Positions 27,363 through 36,343 are shown, counted from the stretch's first letter. The stretch is 64,000 bases of DNA from CBDFKK01 sp965248815 (GCA_965248815.1 CBDFKK010000008.1:3100001-3164000); one strand, 5' to 3'. Notes: a model not told the origin generated them from the sequence alone. Program-made: numbers and translations.

Positions 27363-29741
27363 ATGAAACTGTATTGGGAGGGAGCTGTGAAAGCTTTCGT
27401 TAAATCCGCAATTTCATGTGCGTGCCTGACGACGATGGCCGTAATTGTTCAATTGGCCGCTCACTCAGCGGCACAAGCACAATTCGGCGAAGTTATCGTC
27501 ACCGCTCAAAAGCGCGCAGAGAATGCGCAAGACGTTCCTGTTGCACTCAGCGCTTATAGCGGGCAATTCCTCGAAGATACGGGAACAATCGATCTGTTCG
27601 ATCTGACCCAATACGCACCAGCCCTTTACCTAACGCAAGCGCAGACAGCGACTCAATCATCGGTGATCATTCGCGGCGTCGGCACGTCCGGCCAGAACGC
27701 CGGGCTCGAGCCGTCGGTAGGTGTTATTGTCGACGGCGTTTATCGTAGCCGCGCCGGCTCTGCCATTTACGACTTTATGGATATAAATCGCATTGAAGTG
27801 CTGAGAGGTCCGCAGGGCACGCTATTTGGTAAGAACACATCGTCGGGCGTAATCTATATAGTTTCAAAGCGCCCCAGCTATGAATTCGGCGGTGCGGCGG
27901 AAGTCTCCGTAGGTAATCTTGATCTCTTCAGTGGCAAGGGAACGATTACAGGACCCATCGTCGATGGTCTCTTGGCCGCCCGTGTAACCGGTTACTACAC
28001 GACCCGAGACGGCTACATTGAGAACGTCATCGATGGCACGTTGCTGAATGATCGCGACCGGTGGGGAATTCGCGGGCAAATCCTGTTTGAGCCGAATGAG
28101 AATATTGAAGTCCTTATTAGCGGCGATTACTCCGAAGCCAACGAATTGTGTTGCGGCGCGCCGACCTTTGTAAATGGCCCGTCCGACGGGCTGGTAGCCC
28201 TGTTGGGCGGAACCGTTCTCTCCGGCGCGGATTTCTTCAATCGCGAAACCACGCTCAATGACAATCCGATCAGCAATTCGGAAGACGGCGGCTTTGCCCT
28301 CGAAATCAATTGGAGAGTTGCGGGCCACACGGTGACGTCCATCACCGGTTATCGGATGTACGACTTCCTCGGACAGTACGATTCCGACTTTACCAATTTG
28401 GACTTCGTTCCTCTTTCGGGAACGATCTGGGACCAGCACGCATGGACCCAAGAACTGCGCATCGCTAATGACGACAGCAATCGGATTCATTATGTCACCG
28501 GCTTTTACTATTACACGCAATCGCTTGACACGATCGGCCGCGTGCGGTTCGGCGCCGATTCAAATGCCTACATTGATGCTGCACTAGGATTCGGCGGGCT
28601 TGCCACTGCATTCAATTTGTTTCCTGATGGCGGCGGCTCTACGGACTTCTTCGAGCAAGACCATGAAAGTTTTGCTGTCTTCGGCCAAGCCACCTGGGAC
28701 TTGACTGACAGCCTGAGTTTTAGGGGCGGTTTGCGCTACACAAATGAGAACAAGGATTTGACCTCGGTGCTCGAAGAAAATCCAGACGGTAGAACGCTCT
28801 TCCCCCTGCTGGATCCGATGACGCTTGCGCCGGTGATCGATCCGACAACGATGCTTCCAATCCTGTTGAACGCCTATGCGCTGTTCCCACCGACTAATCC
28901 ACTGCCGGATTTCACGAGCAGCCTTTCGGATGACGAAATTACAGGTACAGCTAAGGTTCAGTATTTCTGGAATGACGACACGATGACCTATGTGTCCTAC
29001 AGCCGGGGATACAAATCCGGCGGGACTAACGTCAGCCGCGTGTTCGCGCCCTTACCGTTTACGTTCCAGCCGGAAGTGGCGAACAGCTATGAAGTCGGCA
29101 TCAAGACTGAATTCTTAGACAATAGAGTTCGTTTCAACGCCGCCGGATTCTATATGGGCGTCAATAATTTCCAGGACAATACGTTTGTTGGAACCGGATT
29201 TGCCCTACAGAACGCCGGTAAGATTGAGTCCCACGGCATCGAAATCGAAGCGACCGCATTACCGATGGAAGGGCTGACGCTGGAAAGTGCCATTACTTAT
29301 CAAAAGGCAAAGTTCAGTTCTTTCATGTCGGGACCCTGCCAGTTCGGTGAAGTTTCGAACGGGCTCATCGCCGGTACGTGCGACCGCTCAGGCGATCGCG
29401 TGCCCAACGTTCCGGAATGGACAGTGCACGGCGCGGCTACGTACGAACATTCAATCGGTCCTGTCATGGGTTACCTGCGGGGCGAGGCGACCTATTGGAG
29501 CGATCAAATCACGGACACCAATAATGACCCGCGCAAACTCCAAGGGGGTTACGCATTGGTGAATGGCCGGATCGGGATCCGCAGTGACGATGGCCGCATG
29601 GACATCTCACTCTGGGCCAAGAACATTTTCAATGAAGACTATATCTACATCGCGTTCGACGGCGTCATTCAGGACGGCAAACTATACGCCTACCCCAATG
29701 AGCCGCGCACGTTTGGCGTGACACTCAGAACTCAATTCTAA
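27363..29741 (+). CDS. TonB-dependent outer-membrane receptor
   Basis: A 792-residue outer-membrane protein: signal peptide with cleavage near AAQAQ (about residue 39), a TonB-box-like stretch EVIVTAQKR (about 43-51), a plug domain (IRGVGTSGQ, VDGVYRSR, VLRGPQGTLFGKNTSSG) and a 22-strand barrel closing with TFGVTLRTQF. The terminal Phe is the usual outer-membrane assembly signal. The plug and barrel are of the large Caulobacter/Sphingomonad receptor class, many of which import substrates other than iron. Its position before an uncharacterised catabolic cluster suggests uptake of that substrate, by inference only. A strong terminator follows at 29798. Confidence 0.9.
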   Translation: MKLYWEGAVKAFVKSAISCACLTTMAVIVQLAAHSAAQAQFGEVIVTAQKRAENAQDVPVALSAYSGQFLEDTGTIDLFDLTQYAPALYLTQAQTATQSSVIIRGVGTSGQNAGLEPSVGVIVDGVYRSRAGSAIYDFMDINRIEVLRGPQGTLFGKNTSSGVIYIVSKRPSYEFGGAAEVSVGNLDLFSGKGTITGPIVDGLLAARVTGYYTTRDGYIENVIDGTLLNDRDRWGIRGQILFEPNENIEVLISGDYSEANELCCGAPTFVNGPSDGLVALLGGTVLSGADFFNRETTLNDNPISNSEDGGFALEINWRVAGHTVTSITGYRMYDFLGQYDSDFTNLDFVPLSGTIWDQHAWTQELRIANDDSNRIHYVTGFYYYTQSLDTIGRVRFGADSNAYIDAALGFGGLATAFNLFPDGGGSTDFFEQDHESFAVFGQATWDLTDSLSFRGGLRYTNENKDLTSVLEENPDGRTLFPLLDPMTLAPVIDPTTMLPILLNAYALFPPTNPLPDFTSSLSDDEITGTAKVQYFWNDDTMTYVSYSRGYKSGGTNVSRVFAPLPFTFQPEVANSYEVGIKTEFLDNRVRFNAAGFYMGVNNFQDNTFVGTGFALQNAGKIESHGIEIEATALPMEGLTLESAITYQKAKFSSFMSGPCQFGEVSNGLIAGTCDRSGDRVPNVPEWTVHGAATYEHSIGPVMGYLRGEATYWSDQITDTNNDPRKLQGGYALVNGRIGIRSDDGRMDISLWAKNIFNEDYIYIAFDGVIQDGKLYAYPNEPRTFGVTLRTQF

Positions 29742-29797
29742 CTTCCAGGCCCTTTGCTGGGGGGATACCACGGCAACTAGGCCTTGTGGGAGGGGGC

Positions 29798-29830
29798 AAG
29801 ACCGGGACGTATGTCCCGGTCTTTTCTTTT
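29798..29830 (+). terminator. Rho-independent terminator after the TonB-dependent receptor
   Basis: An 11-base perfect stem (AAGACCGGGAC, loop GTAT, GTCCCGGTCTT) followed by TTCTTTT. It lies 57 bases after the receptor stop and should insulate the receptor from the next rightward gene. Confidence 0.93.
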
Positions 29831-29998
29831 ACGCAACGCTGTTCGCAGGATGCGCGGGTCGCTCACCAAGGGTGTCCCGCTCTTGCTGCCGTCCTACCTA
29901 TCAGCTATGGATTGAGACCGCGCGACACAATAACCAAATGTTCAAGCTCTGGCTCGCGCTTTGTCCGCAATCTGTGCACAGCAATAGAAAGACCGCCG

Positions 29999-30748
29999 AT
30001 GGCCAAAGATGTTTATCAACGTGACCACACCACCGTTAAAGGCACCATTGCCTACACCAGCAATAAGCCCGAACAAGAAGGCCAGGAGCGCGGCCGGGAA
30101 TATTTCGTTATCACCAAACATTCGGACGGCTCGCGCACCTGCAGCGCGCACAGTCAGATTGACGTCGAGCCGAGCGTGTTGCGCGATATCACTTACTCTT
30201 TGGACTCCAATTGGATGCCCACTGACTGTTTTGTCCGCATTGCCGTAGGTGACCGTTTCATGGGAACCGGCTGGTTTCGCTTTGCGCCGACATTTGTGGA
30301 GTGCGAGACGTACACCGCCATCGAAGGCCGCGTAACGCAGCGCATGGAATTGAAAAAGCCGCTTGTTAGTTTTCAAAATCATGCCATTGTCTGCGACAGC
30401 TGGCACTTCAAGCAATACGACCTGTCAAAAGGGCCGGGCACACATGTGATCGACCCCTTGCTCTTGTCTTCGCCGGACCATCGCGGCGCGACAGGTCCCA
30501 TGCTATTCCCCATCGGCATGGGGCTTGAATTTGTCAAAGAAGACAAGATCACCGTTGGTGCGGGCACATTTGGCGCGCTTCACTTCCGTTTTATTTCCTC
30601 ACCGGGTCTGCCCCAAGAACATCCGCTCTATGACGTCTGGTGCAGCGACGACGGCGACTATTTGTTCCTCAAAGCGCAAGTGGGTGGGTATATGATGACC
30701 GGCTACGAGCTCGTCGAATACGAGAAGGTCAAGTTTCCCGCTGACTAG
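29999..30748 (+). CDS. Uncharacterised 249-residue protein
   Basis: Not recognised with confidence. It starts MAKDVYQRDHTTV, has no signal peptide or membrane segment, and its middle and end are beta-rich. The C-terminal half (DKITVGAGTFGALHFRF, then YDVWCSDDGDYLFLKAQVGG) resembles the pattern of DUF3108-type beta-barrel proteins, in which a conserved V-x-A-G-T-F precedes a strand. A ligand-binding barrel is therefore possible. Coding character is supported by the frame being clean from an ATG with no competing frame. It lies between the receptor terminator and the DUF1838 gene; a link to the nearby catabolic genes is inferred from position. Confidence 0.65.
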   Translation: MAKDVYQRDHTTVKGTIAYTSNKPEQEGQERGREYFVITKHSDGSRTCSAHSQIDVEPSVLRDITYSLDSNWMPTDCFVRIAVGDRFMGTGWFRFAPTFVECETYTAIEGRVTQRMELKKPLVSFQNHAIVCDSWHFKQYDLSKGPGTHVIDPLLLSSPDHRGATGPMLFPIGMGLEFVKEDKITVGAGTFGALHFRFISSPGLPQEHPLYDVWCSDDGDYLFLKAQVGGYMMTGYELVEYEKVKFPAD

Positions 30749-31079
30749 ACTCCTTCTAAGGCCGCGGCTGATCGGTGGCGTGGTTTCAGTCCGCTGTAGG
30801 CCGTAAACCGAGCGCCGGCGATACCGTTGGTGCGCGTCCGCTGTGCCCCAAAGCACACGCCTAATTTTGTATCTTTGTTCTTTCAGTCACCGTCGGTGAC
30901 GTTTAAGAAACTTGCGTGGGGGGGTGTCGCCGGCACGGGACTCGAGTTCCTCTAAGCGCAAATCGACGTACGGTTTCAGTGAACTTTAAGCTCACATGGA
31001 ATAGCTCCTACCCCTATCATTCTCTCTCAGGTTCAAAACACTTTGATTTACGTCGAATATGGGTGAATGGGAGAATTAC
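30749..31079. other. Intergenic region with a 15-base palindrome
   Basis: About 330 bases without a gene. A palindrome GTCACCG-T-CGGTGAC lies at 30886-30900, in a position suitable for an operator controlling the DUF1838 gene. No terminator with a T-run was seen after the preceding gene. Part of the rest is A+T-rich and may be promoter sequence. Confidence 0.5.
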
Positions 31080-32024
31080 ATGTTAGAAAAGCCGCTAATC
31101 GGGCGACGCGACATTGCAAAGGCCATTTCTGTAGGCGTCGCGGGCGTCGCTTCGGGCGTCTCTTTTTGGCCGTCCGATGGACATGCTTCCGTTCTCGATT
31201 TCACGGGCGCGGAAAGCGACATGTCCCTGGCTGAGCGTGTTCACGCGTATCAAAAGGCGAACTCAAGAGTAGACGATGGACTTGCGATTTGGCACGTGCG
31301 TGGTCAAATATTTGCGTTTTTGCCGCCCAATCAAATTGTGCCCGTCTTCAGAATGAAGAATTCACAAATGAAATGGGTCAAACGAATTTCAGACAGTCAA
31401 TTCATAAACTATCCCTCGATCATCACTTACTATTGTGATTGGGACACGAACGAAGTTGCGTCCGAGCTAACAAATCCAATTACGGGGGAGCGCATTAAGC
31501 CAGTGCCCTATGTCAGCCGCTTGAAGGAAGGGACCGAACTCTCGGAAGCGGGACTGATCAATAACGTATTTCGCCGCGCATTCCCCGACGACTATCGTTC
31601 ATCGAAGTTTGACGTCGAAATTGCCGTCGTCGAAGACACCATGGCCTTCCATGCCGACGTCAAGTTGCCTGAGCCTTTGACCCAAAACCAAAAAGACAGT
31701 TCCACACCAAGCGGCGAAGAAAGCACGCTCTTTGCGCGTTATGCGGAAGTCATGGATCCGGCGCGATCATGGGTTCCAGGCTCACTGTTGAGCCAGGTTT
31801 ATTTACCATTTTTTCCGTGGATGAATATGGGTGATCGCGACGGGTTTCTGATTTTTCATGCCCAGGGATTTAAACTTCGAACCGTTGAAAGTCTCACCCA
31901 AGACTACTTGAGCGCTGTTCGCAGAGATCACGGAGAGATATTCGAGACTTCGCCGGAATTTGATACTGGGCCGTCTGGCTGGGGTCGACGCCTCAAAGCG
32001 ATGGGATATTTGCAAGATGACTGA
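31080..32024 (+). CDS. DUF1838 family protein with twin-arginine-like leader
   Basis: A 314-residue protein of the DUF1838 family, recognised by RVHAYQKANSRVDDG (about 53-67), the aromatic-rich YYCDWDTNE region and the C-terminal DYLSAVRRDHGEIFE. The N-terminus reads IGRRDIAKAISVGVAGVASG, a double Arg followed by a hydrophobic helix that fits a Tat or Sec signal peptide. DUF1838 proteins have no assigned reaction I can name; they often sit beside TonB-dependent receptors and aromatic-degradation genes. The ATG at 31080 has GGGAGA 7 bases upstream, unlike the ATG at 31059. The next gene begins 40 bases after the stop. Confidence 0.72.
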   Translation: MLEKPLIGRRDIAKAISVGVAGVASGVSFWPSDGHASVLDFTGAESDMSLAERVHAYQKANSRVDDGLAIWHVRGQIFAFLPPNQIVPVFRMKNSQMKWVKRISDSQFINYPSIITYYCDWDTNEVASELTNPITGERIKPVPYVSRLKEGTELSEAGLINNVFRRAFPDDYRSSKFDVEIAVVEDTMAFHADVKLPEPLTQNQKDSSTPSGEESTLFARYAEVMDPARSWVPGSLLSQVYLPFFPWMNMGDRDGFLIFHAQGFKLRTVESLTQDYLSAVRRDHGEIFETSPEFDTGPSGWGRRLKAMGYLQDD

Positions 32025-32064
32025 CGCCTCGTGGCAAACGCGGAGAAAATTTGGAGGGCCCATC

Positions 32065-32994
32065 ATGAAGGCCATTGAGAAGCTATCACTCTCCTGCATA
32101 ATTTCGCGGCGAATGATGTGGCGTGTGGTCGCTTTAAGTGCAGTGCTCTCGTTGAGCGGGCCATTTACAATCATCAGTTCCCACGCTCACGAAGCGGGAC
32201 AGAAATCTGGACTCCGAGTTGTCATCATCGGCGCAACGGCCGCCGCCGCCAATGAGCTAATCCCTCAGGCCCTGTGGCGAGGCCACGAAGTGATTGCCTT
32301 TGCGCGGCGGCCTCACCGCGTAAGACACGCAGAACATCCGCGCCTGTCCATTCTCAAAGGCGATGTCTATGACACAGCATCTATTGAGGCTGCGTTCACT
32401 GGGGATGGCGAGGAAATTGTCATTTCGGTAATCGGCCCGCGCATTGATCCGGGTGAAGAAGTTCCCGACATGGATCTATTCTCTCAAGGTACGACCAACA
32501 TCATTGAAGCCATGAAGGAAAACGGCAACAAAAGACTGATCGTCACCAGCGCCACAGCCGTACAGGAAACGGCCAAGCTTGGATATCGGCCTGACACACC
32601 CACACCCGAAGGCCTCACACAAGGAACAGGGCTGCACTATTACAACATGCGCGGCATCTATAACGATATGATCAAGATGGAAAATATCGCGCTGAACAGC
32701 GGGCTCGAGGCTACTGTCATTCGTCCCGGGCAAATCTTCGCGGAGCCGGCCCGCGGAGACCTCTTGATTACGGTTGACCGAGAAACGCCGAACCGGCGAA
32801 TTCTAACGTACGCCGACTTTGCAAATTTTATTCTCGAGCAAGCCGAGTTAGATCAAAATATCGGGAGCATCGTCGGTCTATACAGCGAACGAGGTTTGGA
32901 ATCTGTCGACATGGACAGCATTCAAGCGGAAATGGCCAAGATGAGAAACATCAAGCTACAAGTCGCCGAAGATCTTGCCGCGGATCAGGAATGA
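32065..32994 (+). CDS. Exported NAD(P)-binding (NmrA/SDR-like) Rossmann-fold protein
   Basis: A 309-residue Rossmann-fold protein of the NmrA/atypical SDR type. After a leader containing SRRMMWRVVALSAVLSL and a likely cleavage near AHAHE-type residues (about 44), the fold begins LRVVIIGATAAAANELI. The usual GATGxxG dinucleotide loop reads GATAAAAN, so the second and third glycines are lost. Later segments are typical: SVIGP, RLIVTSATAV, and YNMRGIYNDMIKMENIA, which keeps a Y-x-x-M-R/K-like arrangement. Cofactor binding is uncertain. The start at 32065 is fixed by GGAGG 8 bases before the ATG; an upstream ATG at 32017 overlaps the DUF1838 gene. Twin Arg suggests export of a folded protein. Confidence 0.72.
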   Translation: MKAIEKLSLSCIISRRMMWRVVALSAVLSLSGPFTIISSHAHEAGQKSGLRVVIIGATAAAANELIPQALWRGHEVIAFARRPHRVRHAEHPRLSILKGDVYDTASIEAAFTGDGEEIVISVIGPRIDPGEEVPDMDLFSQGTTNIIEAMKENGNKRLIVTSATAVQETAKLGYRPDTPTPEGLTQGTGLHYYNMRGIYNDMIKMENIALNSGLEATVIRPGQIFAEPARGDLLITVDRETPNRRILTYADFANFILEQAELDQNIGSIVGLYSERGLESVDMDSIQAEMAKMRNIKLQVAEDLAADQE

Positions 32995-33040
32995 CTTCGC
33001 AGCCGCTCTTTCCATCGCTGGAATGCTTCAAAGTGAACCG

Positions 33041-33994
33041 TCAGAGATCGGTATCCAGAAACGCGCGCGACTCCCGAGCAAGCTTCTCCACGCCAAGGTC
33101 GAAGACGCCGTGATGCAGCTCCGGGATCTCCACGATGCGCACATCTTTGAGATAAGGCATAACGGCGCGCGAGTTTTCTTTGAGTCCTCCGTGGGTATTC
33201 AAGATCACGGACGGCTGCATCACTTTGGGGAACTGCGCTTCCACATCGTAAAGAAATACGGCGTGATAGGCCCAGGAAGAATAGGGCAGCGATAAAAGTC
33301 CGTCTGCATAATGTTCAGCGGCACGCTCGAGGGTGACGCCGGGTTGACGGTTGGTCACCGCGAAGGCCCACTCTTCATTAAGGTGCGATCCGTCTTCTTG
33401 AATCACCATCGGCTTGAAGTTTTCCTCGTAGGACTTTTGGCGCTCTTCGCCTTCATCAAAAGGGATCCCGACAAGCACCAAGCGACGCACAAGATCGGGG
33501 CGCAAGATGGCAAGTTCTGTCGCGATGAAATCTCCCGTGTGGTAACCCAAGACGTCGACCGGACCGGCGCCGTTCGCCCCGTAGCCCAAAGCATCAAGCG
33601 CATCCGCTGCAGCGCCGGCCAGTTGATCCATCAATTGCGGCTCCGGCGGACGATCAGATTTGCCGTAACCCGGCGTGTCCATCGCCATAGCAATACGGTC
33701 GCGTCCCATCTCAGCAATGAAGTCGCGGTAATAGTCCCCTGAAAAGTGCGTTGGGTGGAAACACATGAGCGGTGTTTTCAAGGATTCCGTGCCTTGATCA
33801 AGCGGTCGCGCGATATGCACATGAATTTGTCCAAATCGGCCGTCGACGTAATGCCGTTTTGTTTGTGACAGGGGCAGCTCAGCCAGTGAAGCGCCGATGC
33901 CAATCGTTTGCAGCACCGCGACAGAACTCACCCTTAATATGAATTGTCGGCGTGTCGTCGGCATCTTGTTTTTCATGAACCGTGCTTCCGTCAT
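33041..33994 (-). CDS. Tat-exported alpha/beta-hydrolase-fold protein with His at the nucleophile position
   Basis: A 317-residue alpha/beta-hydrolase-fold protein. The leader TTRRQFILRVSSVAV (residues 13-27) is a good twin-arginine signal. The core has the oxyanion region CFHPTHFSG, the DTPGYGKSD turn, and the elbow LGYHTGDF (residues 149-156), where the G-x-Nuc-x-G pattern puts His 152 in place of Ser. A C-terminal His candidate is kept in PELHHGVFDLG. Hydrolysis by the usual Ser mechanism is unlikely. The start at 33994 has AGGGG about 9 bases upstream. It follows its paralogue by 13 bases and ends the leftward operon. Confidence 0.78.
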   Translation of the reverse strand: MTEARFMKNKMPTTRRQFILRVSSVAVLQTIGIGASLAELPLSQTKRHYVDGRFGQIHVHIARPLDQGTESLKTPLMCFHPTHFSGDYYRDFIAEMGRDRIAMAMDTPGYGKSDRPPEPQLMDQLAGAAADALDALGYGANGAGPVDVLGYHTGDFIATELAILRPDLVRRLVLVGIPFDEGEERQKSYEENFKPMVIQEDGSHLNEEWAFAVTNRQPGVTLERAAEHYADGLLSLPYSSWAYHAVFLYDVEAQFPKVMQPSVILNTHGGLKENSRAVMPYLKDVRIVEIPELHHGVFDLGVEKLARESRAFLDTDL

Positions 33995-34007
33995 GAAGGC
34001 ATCCCCT

Positions 34008-34823
34008 TTAGTCACAAAACGCGCGCACTTCCTTTGCAAGTGGGACGACGCCGAGCTCGAAGGCGCCGCGGCCGACGCCAGAGACTTCCACGACTTGCGC
34101 ACCTTCAATTAAAGTTGCGGCCTCTCTTGTGGCGTCAGCAAGACCGCCCTCCACGACCAGCACCGCGGTCGGATGAGTGAGTTGAGGTAAGCGTTGTTCG
34201 GCCGGATATGAAAATGCGGAATGAAAGCCCCACCACGATTTCGCGCCAGCATGCAATTCGGAGACGAACAGTTCGACCGCGCGCTCTAATGAGACTTCAG
34301 GCGCCCGCGCGCCGACGGTGAATTTCCAGCGCCCTTGCAATGACGACAAGTCATCCGTGATTGGATGTTCCACTGTCATCTGATCATAACGGCTCTGCCG
34401 GTCATCTCCGGTGAAATAAGGAATGCCAACCAGAACCAACCGGCGCACCACATCGGGGCGCAACAGTGCAATTTCGGCCGCCAGAAAATCACCCGTGTGA
34501 TAACCTAAAAGATCAACCCGTCCGCCGCCCCGTCCGCCAAAGCCGATGGCTTCAAGCCATTCAATTGTCGCTTTGGCGTGACCTTCAATCGATGCGGGTT
34601 CCGGCGGCGCCGTCGACTGGCCGTAACCGGGCAGGTCAGGCGCGAGGACCACGCGGTCCTTTCCGATCTCCGCCATCAAGGTCCTGAAATACTCGCCGGC
34701 ATAAGGCATGGGATGAAGGCAGACAAGCGGCGTATGCCGGGGCTGGTCCGGAGGCTCGGCTCTCAAATAATGTACTTGGCCGTAACCGGCCTTTACGTAA
34801 GCGCCTTTGATGGTCGTGGTCAT
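34008..34823 (-). CDS. Alpha/beta-hydrolase-fold protein with GYHTG elbow, cytoplasmic paralogue
   Basis: A 271-residue alpha/beta-hydrolase-fold protein without a signal peptide, clearly related to its downstream neighbour. Shared segments are DLPGYGQST, LLGYHTGDFLAAEIALLRPD and LVLVGIPY. The elbow GYHTG (residues 107-111) again has His where Ser, Asp or Cys is expected. In addition the usual C-terminal catalytic His is missing: the equivalent of PELHHGVF in the paralogue reads SGVGRGAFELG. It may be a non-hydrolytic lyase, isomerase or binding protein. It lies between the SDR gene (36 bases upstream) and the Tat-exported paralogue. Confidence 0.78.
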   Translation of the reverse strand: MTTTIKGAYVKAGYGQVHYLRAEPPDQPRHTPLVCLHPMPYAGEYFRTLMAEIGKDRVVLAPDLPGYGQSTAPPEPASIEGHAKATIEWLEAIGFGGRGGGRVDLLGYHTGDFLAAEIALLRPDVVRRLVLVGIPYFTGDDRQSRYDQMTVEHPITDDLSSLQGRWKFTVGARAPEVSLERAVELFVSELHAGAKSWWGFHSAFSYPAEQRLPQLTHPTAVLVVEGGLADATREAATLIEGAQVVEVSGVGRGAFELGVVPLAKEVRAFCD

Positions 34824-34859
34824 ATCGCCTGAAAGGTTAGCACTGGGGCAGCCAATTGG

Positions 34860-35603
34860 TCAGTCCAAAACCAATCCGCTGCTGATGTTGATATAGGTTC
34901 CTGTCGTCGTCACAGCTGCGTCGGAACATAAGAACGCAACCGCTTTGGCGACTTCCTCCGATGACGCATAGCGCCCAAGCGGTAAACGGTCCTTGAGATC
35001 GGAATGCTCGTCCTCGGTTAGCCGATCGAGCATAGGTGTGTCGACCGGGCCGGGCGCCACGCAATTGACCCGAATGCCATCGGGCGCCCATTCTTTTGCC
35101 AAATAGCGATTTAGATTGATGATCGCTGCCTTGGATGAGGCATAAGCGGGCCCTGACAAAAAACTGCCCCCGTTGATACCGTTTGTCGACGAACACAGGA
35201 TAAGCGTGCCCTTCGTTTCTTTAAGGTACGCATGGCCGTACTTTGCAAGCAAAAAACAAGACGTCAGATTAACCTCAAGGACATGGTTCCAATCACTCAG
35301 CGGCATTTCGTGAAGTGGTCCCTTGCCCACGATCCCTGCCATATTGATCACGTAGTCGATGCGCCCGAAGGCGTCGCGTGTTTGAGCGAGCCCGACTTTT
35401 ACGCTTTCCTCATTCACGAGTTCTGACGCAATCGGCAGAAAGGAGTGGCTTTTGGACGGAAGGCGATCAAGTTTGCGCGCCGTACCGGCCACGTGCGCGC
35501 CAGCTTGCAGCAGAACCTCGACGACCGCTTCGCCAATACCGCCAGCAGCACCTGCGACGTACGCCGCGCGGCCCCCCGCGTCCAACAACACGTTTGAAGT
35601 CAC
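34860..35603 (-). CDS. Short-chain dehydrogenase/reductase
   Basis: A 247-residue classical SDR. The dinucleotide loop is AGAAGGIGE (about 17-25), the structural motif INMAG is at 86-90, and the catalytic residues are the Ser pair of LCSSTNG (about 136-142) with Tyr 154 and Lys 158 in YASSK. The loop after VAPGPVDTPM covers the substrate. It should oxidise or reduce a hydroxyl/keto group with NAD(P). It lies in the ubiD operon 20 bases after the diiron-oxidase gene, so it probably acts on an intermediate of that pathway. The substrate is unknown. Confidence 0.9.
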   Translation of the reverse strand: MTSNVLLDAGGRAAYVAGAAGGIGEAVVEVLLQAGAHVAGTARKLDRLPSKSHSFLPIASELVNEESVKVGLAQTRDAFGRIDYVINMAGIVGKGPLHEMPLSDWNHVLEVNLTSCFLLAKYGHAYLKETKGTLILCSSTNGINGGSFLSGPAYASSKAAIINLNRYLAKEWAPDGIRVNCVAPGPVDTPMLDRLTEDEHSDLKDRLPLGRYASSEEVAKAVAFLCSDAAVTTTGTYINISSGLVLD

Positions 35604-35623
35604 AGAAATCCGTCGCCTTCAGC

Positions 35624-36343
35624 TTACTCGGCCGCCATCTGAACTTTCATGGCGCCGTAAATGCTATCCAGCATCTGCCAGCGCAACCGGCCCGATGTTT
35701 TCACGCACTGAATTGCCAGCTGTTGCATTTCTGGCGTTGTGGCATAGCGGTCAGTGAGTTCCAAGCCGATATGAGCGTGCTCCGTATCACCTTCGATGTG
35801 AACGTGGAAGAACTCCATATCGTCGTCGGTAAAGCCCATTTTGCGCATAGCATCGACATATTTCGGATAGAGCGTCGGCAATTGCCCTTCGAGCGCCACC
35901 ATAATGCCGCCGCAGGCTTCCGCCAGCGTACGAAACCCGACAAGCTCCCAAATCCAAGCCCGCATCGCGTTCGATCCCGCAACGATTTGGCCAAGTCTTT
36001 CAGCATCAATAATTTCCTCGCGCCTTAAGCCGCAGGCCATGCCGAATTTCACCATCAACTCGGGGTGCCGTTTTTCCGGTTGCTCGGGCATCTCTTCACC
36101 AAGCATGTTTTCCATCAAGTGCTGGCGGGCATCGAGATCGGGGAGTCGGCAGTACAGGTGTGCAAATTGTTGGGGAATGGAATCAATGTAGTAGAAGTGT
36201 TGGATGGCATAAAAACCCAATTGAGCGCGATTGAGTTCACCATTTGCCCAGGCAATGCTGAGCGGATGGCCACCGCTATGCTCCGGTGCGCGCGCGCCTT
36301 CCAGCGCCTTATGAAATTCCTTCGTTCCCATTAAATTCGCCAT
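35624..36343 (-). CDS. Haem-oxygenase-like diiron oxidase (TenA/PqqC fold, UndA-like family)
   Basis: A 239-residue all-helical protein of the iron-containing redox enzyme group within the TenA/PqqC fold. The metal-ligand pattern of haem-oxygenase-like diiron oxidases is present: acidic helix LGEEMPE with His 93 downstream, Glu 152 in ALEGQLP, and the H-x3-D-x2-H set His 182, Asp 186, His 189 in VHIEGDTEH. Known members cleave fatty acids to terminal alkenes (UndA), or oxidise amino acids or N-hydroxylate guanidines. Placed between a UbiD-zinc-ribbon pair and an SDR, it may perform an O2-dependent C-C or C-N cleavage in the same pathway. The reaction is unknown. Confidence 0.82.
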   Translation of the reverse strand: MANLMGTKEFHKALEGARAPEHSGGHPLSIAWANGELNRAQLGFYAIQHFYYIDSIPQQFAHLYCRLPDLDARQHLMENMLGEEMPEQPEKRHPELMVKFGMACGLRREEIIDAERLGQIVAGSNAMRAWIWELVGFRTLAEACGGIMVALEGQLPTLYPKYVDAMRKMGFTDDDMEFFHVHIEGDTEHAHIGLELTDRYATTPEMQQLAIQCVKTSGRLRWQMLDSIYGAMKVQMAAE

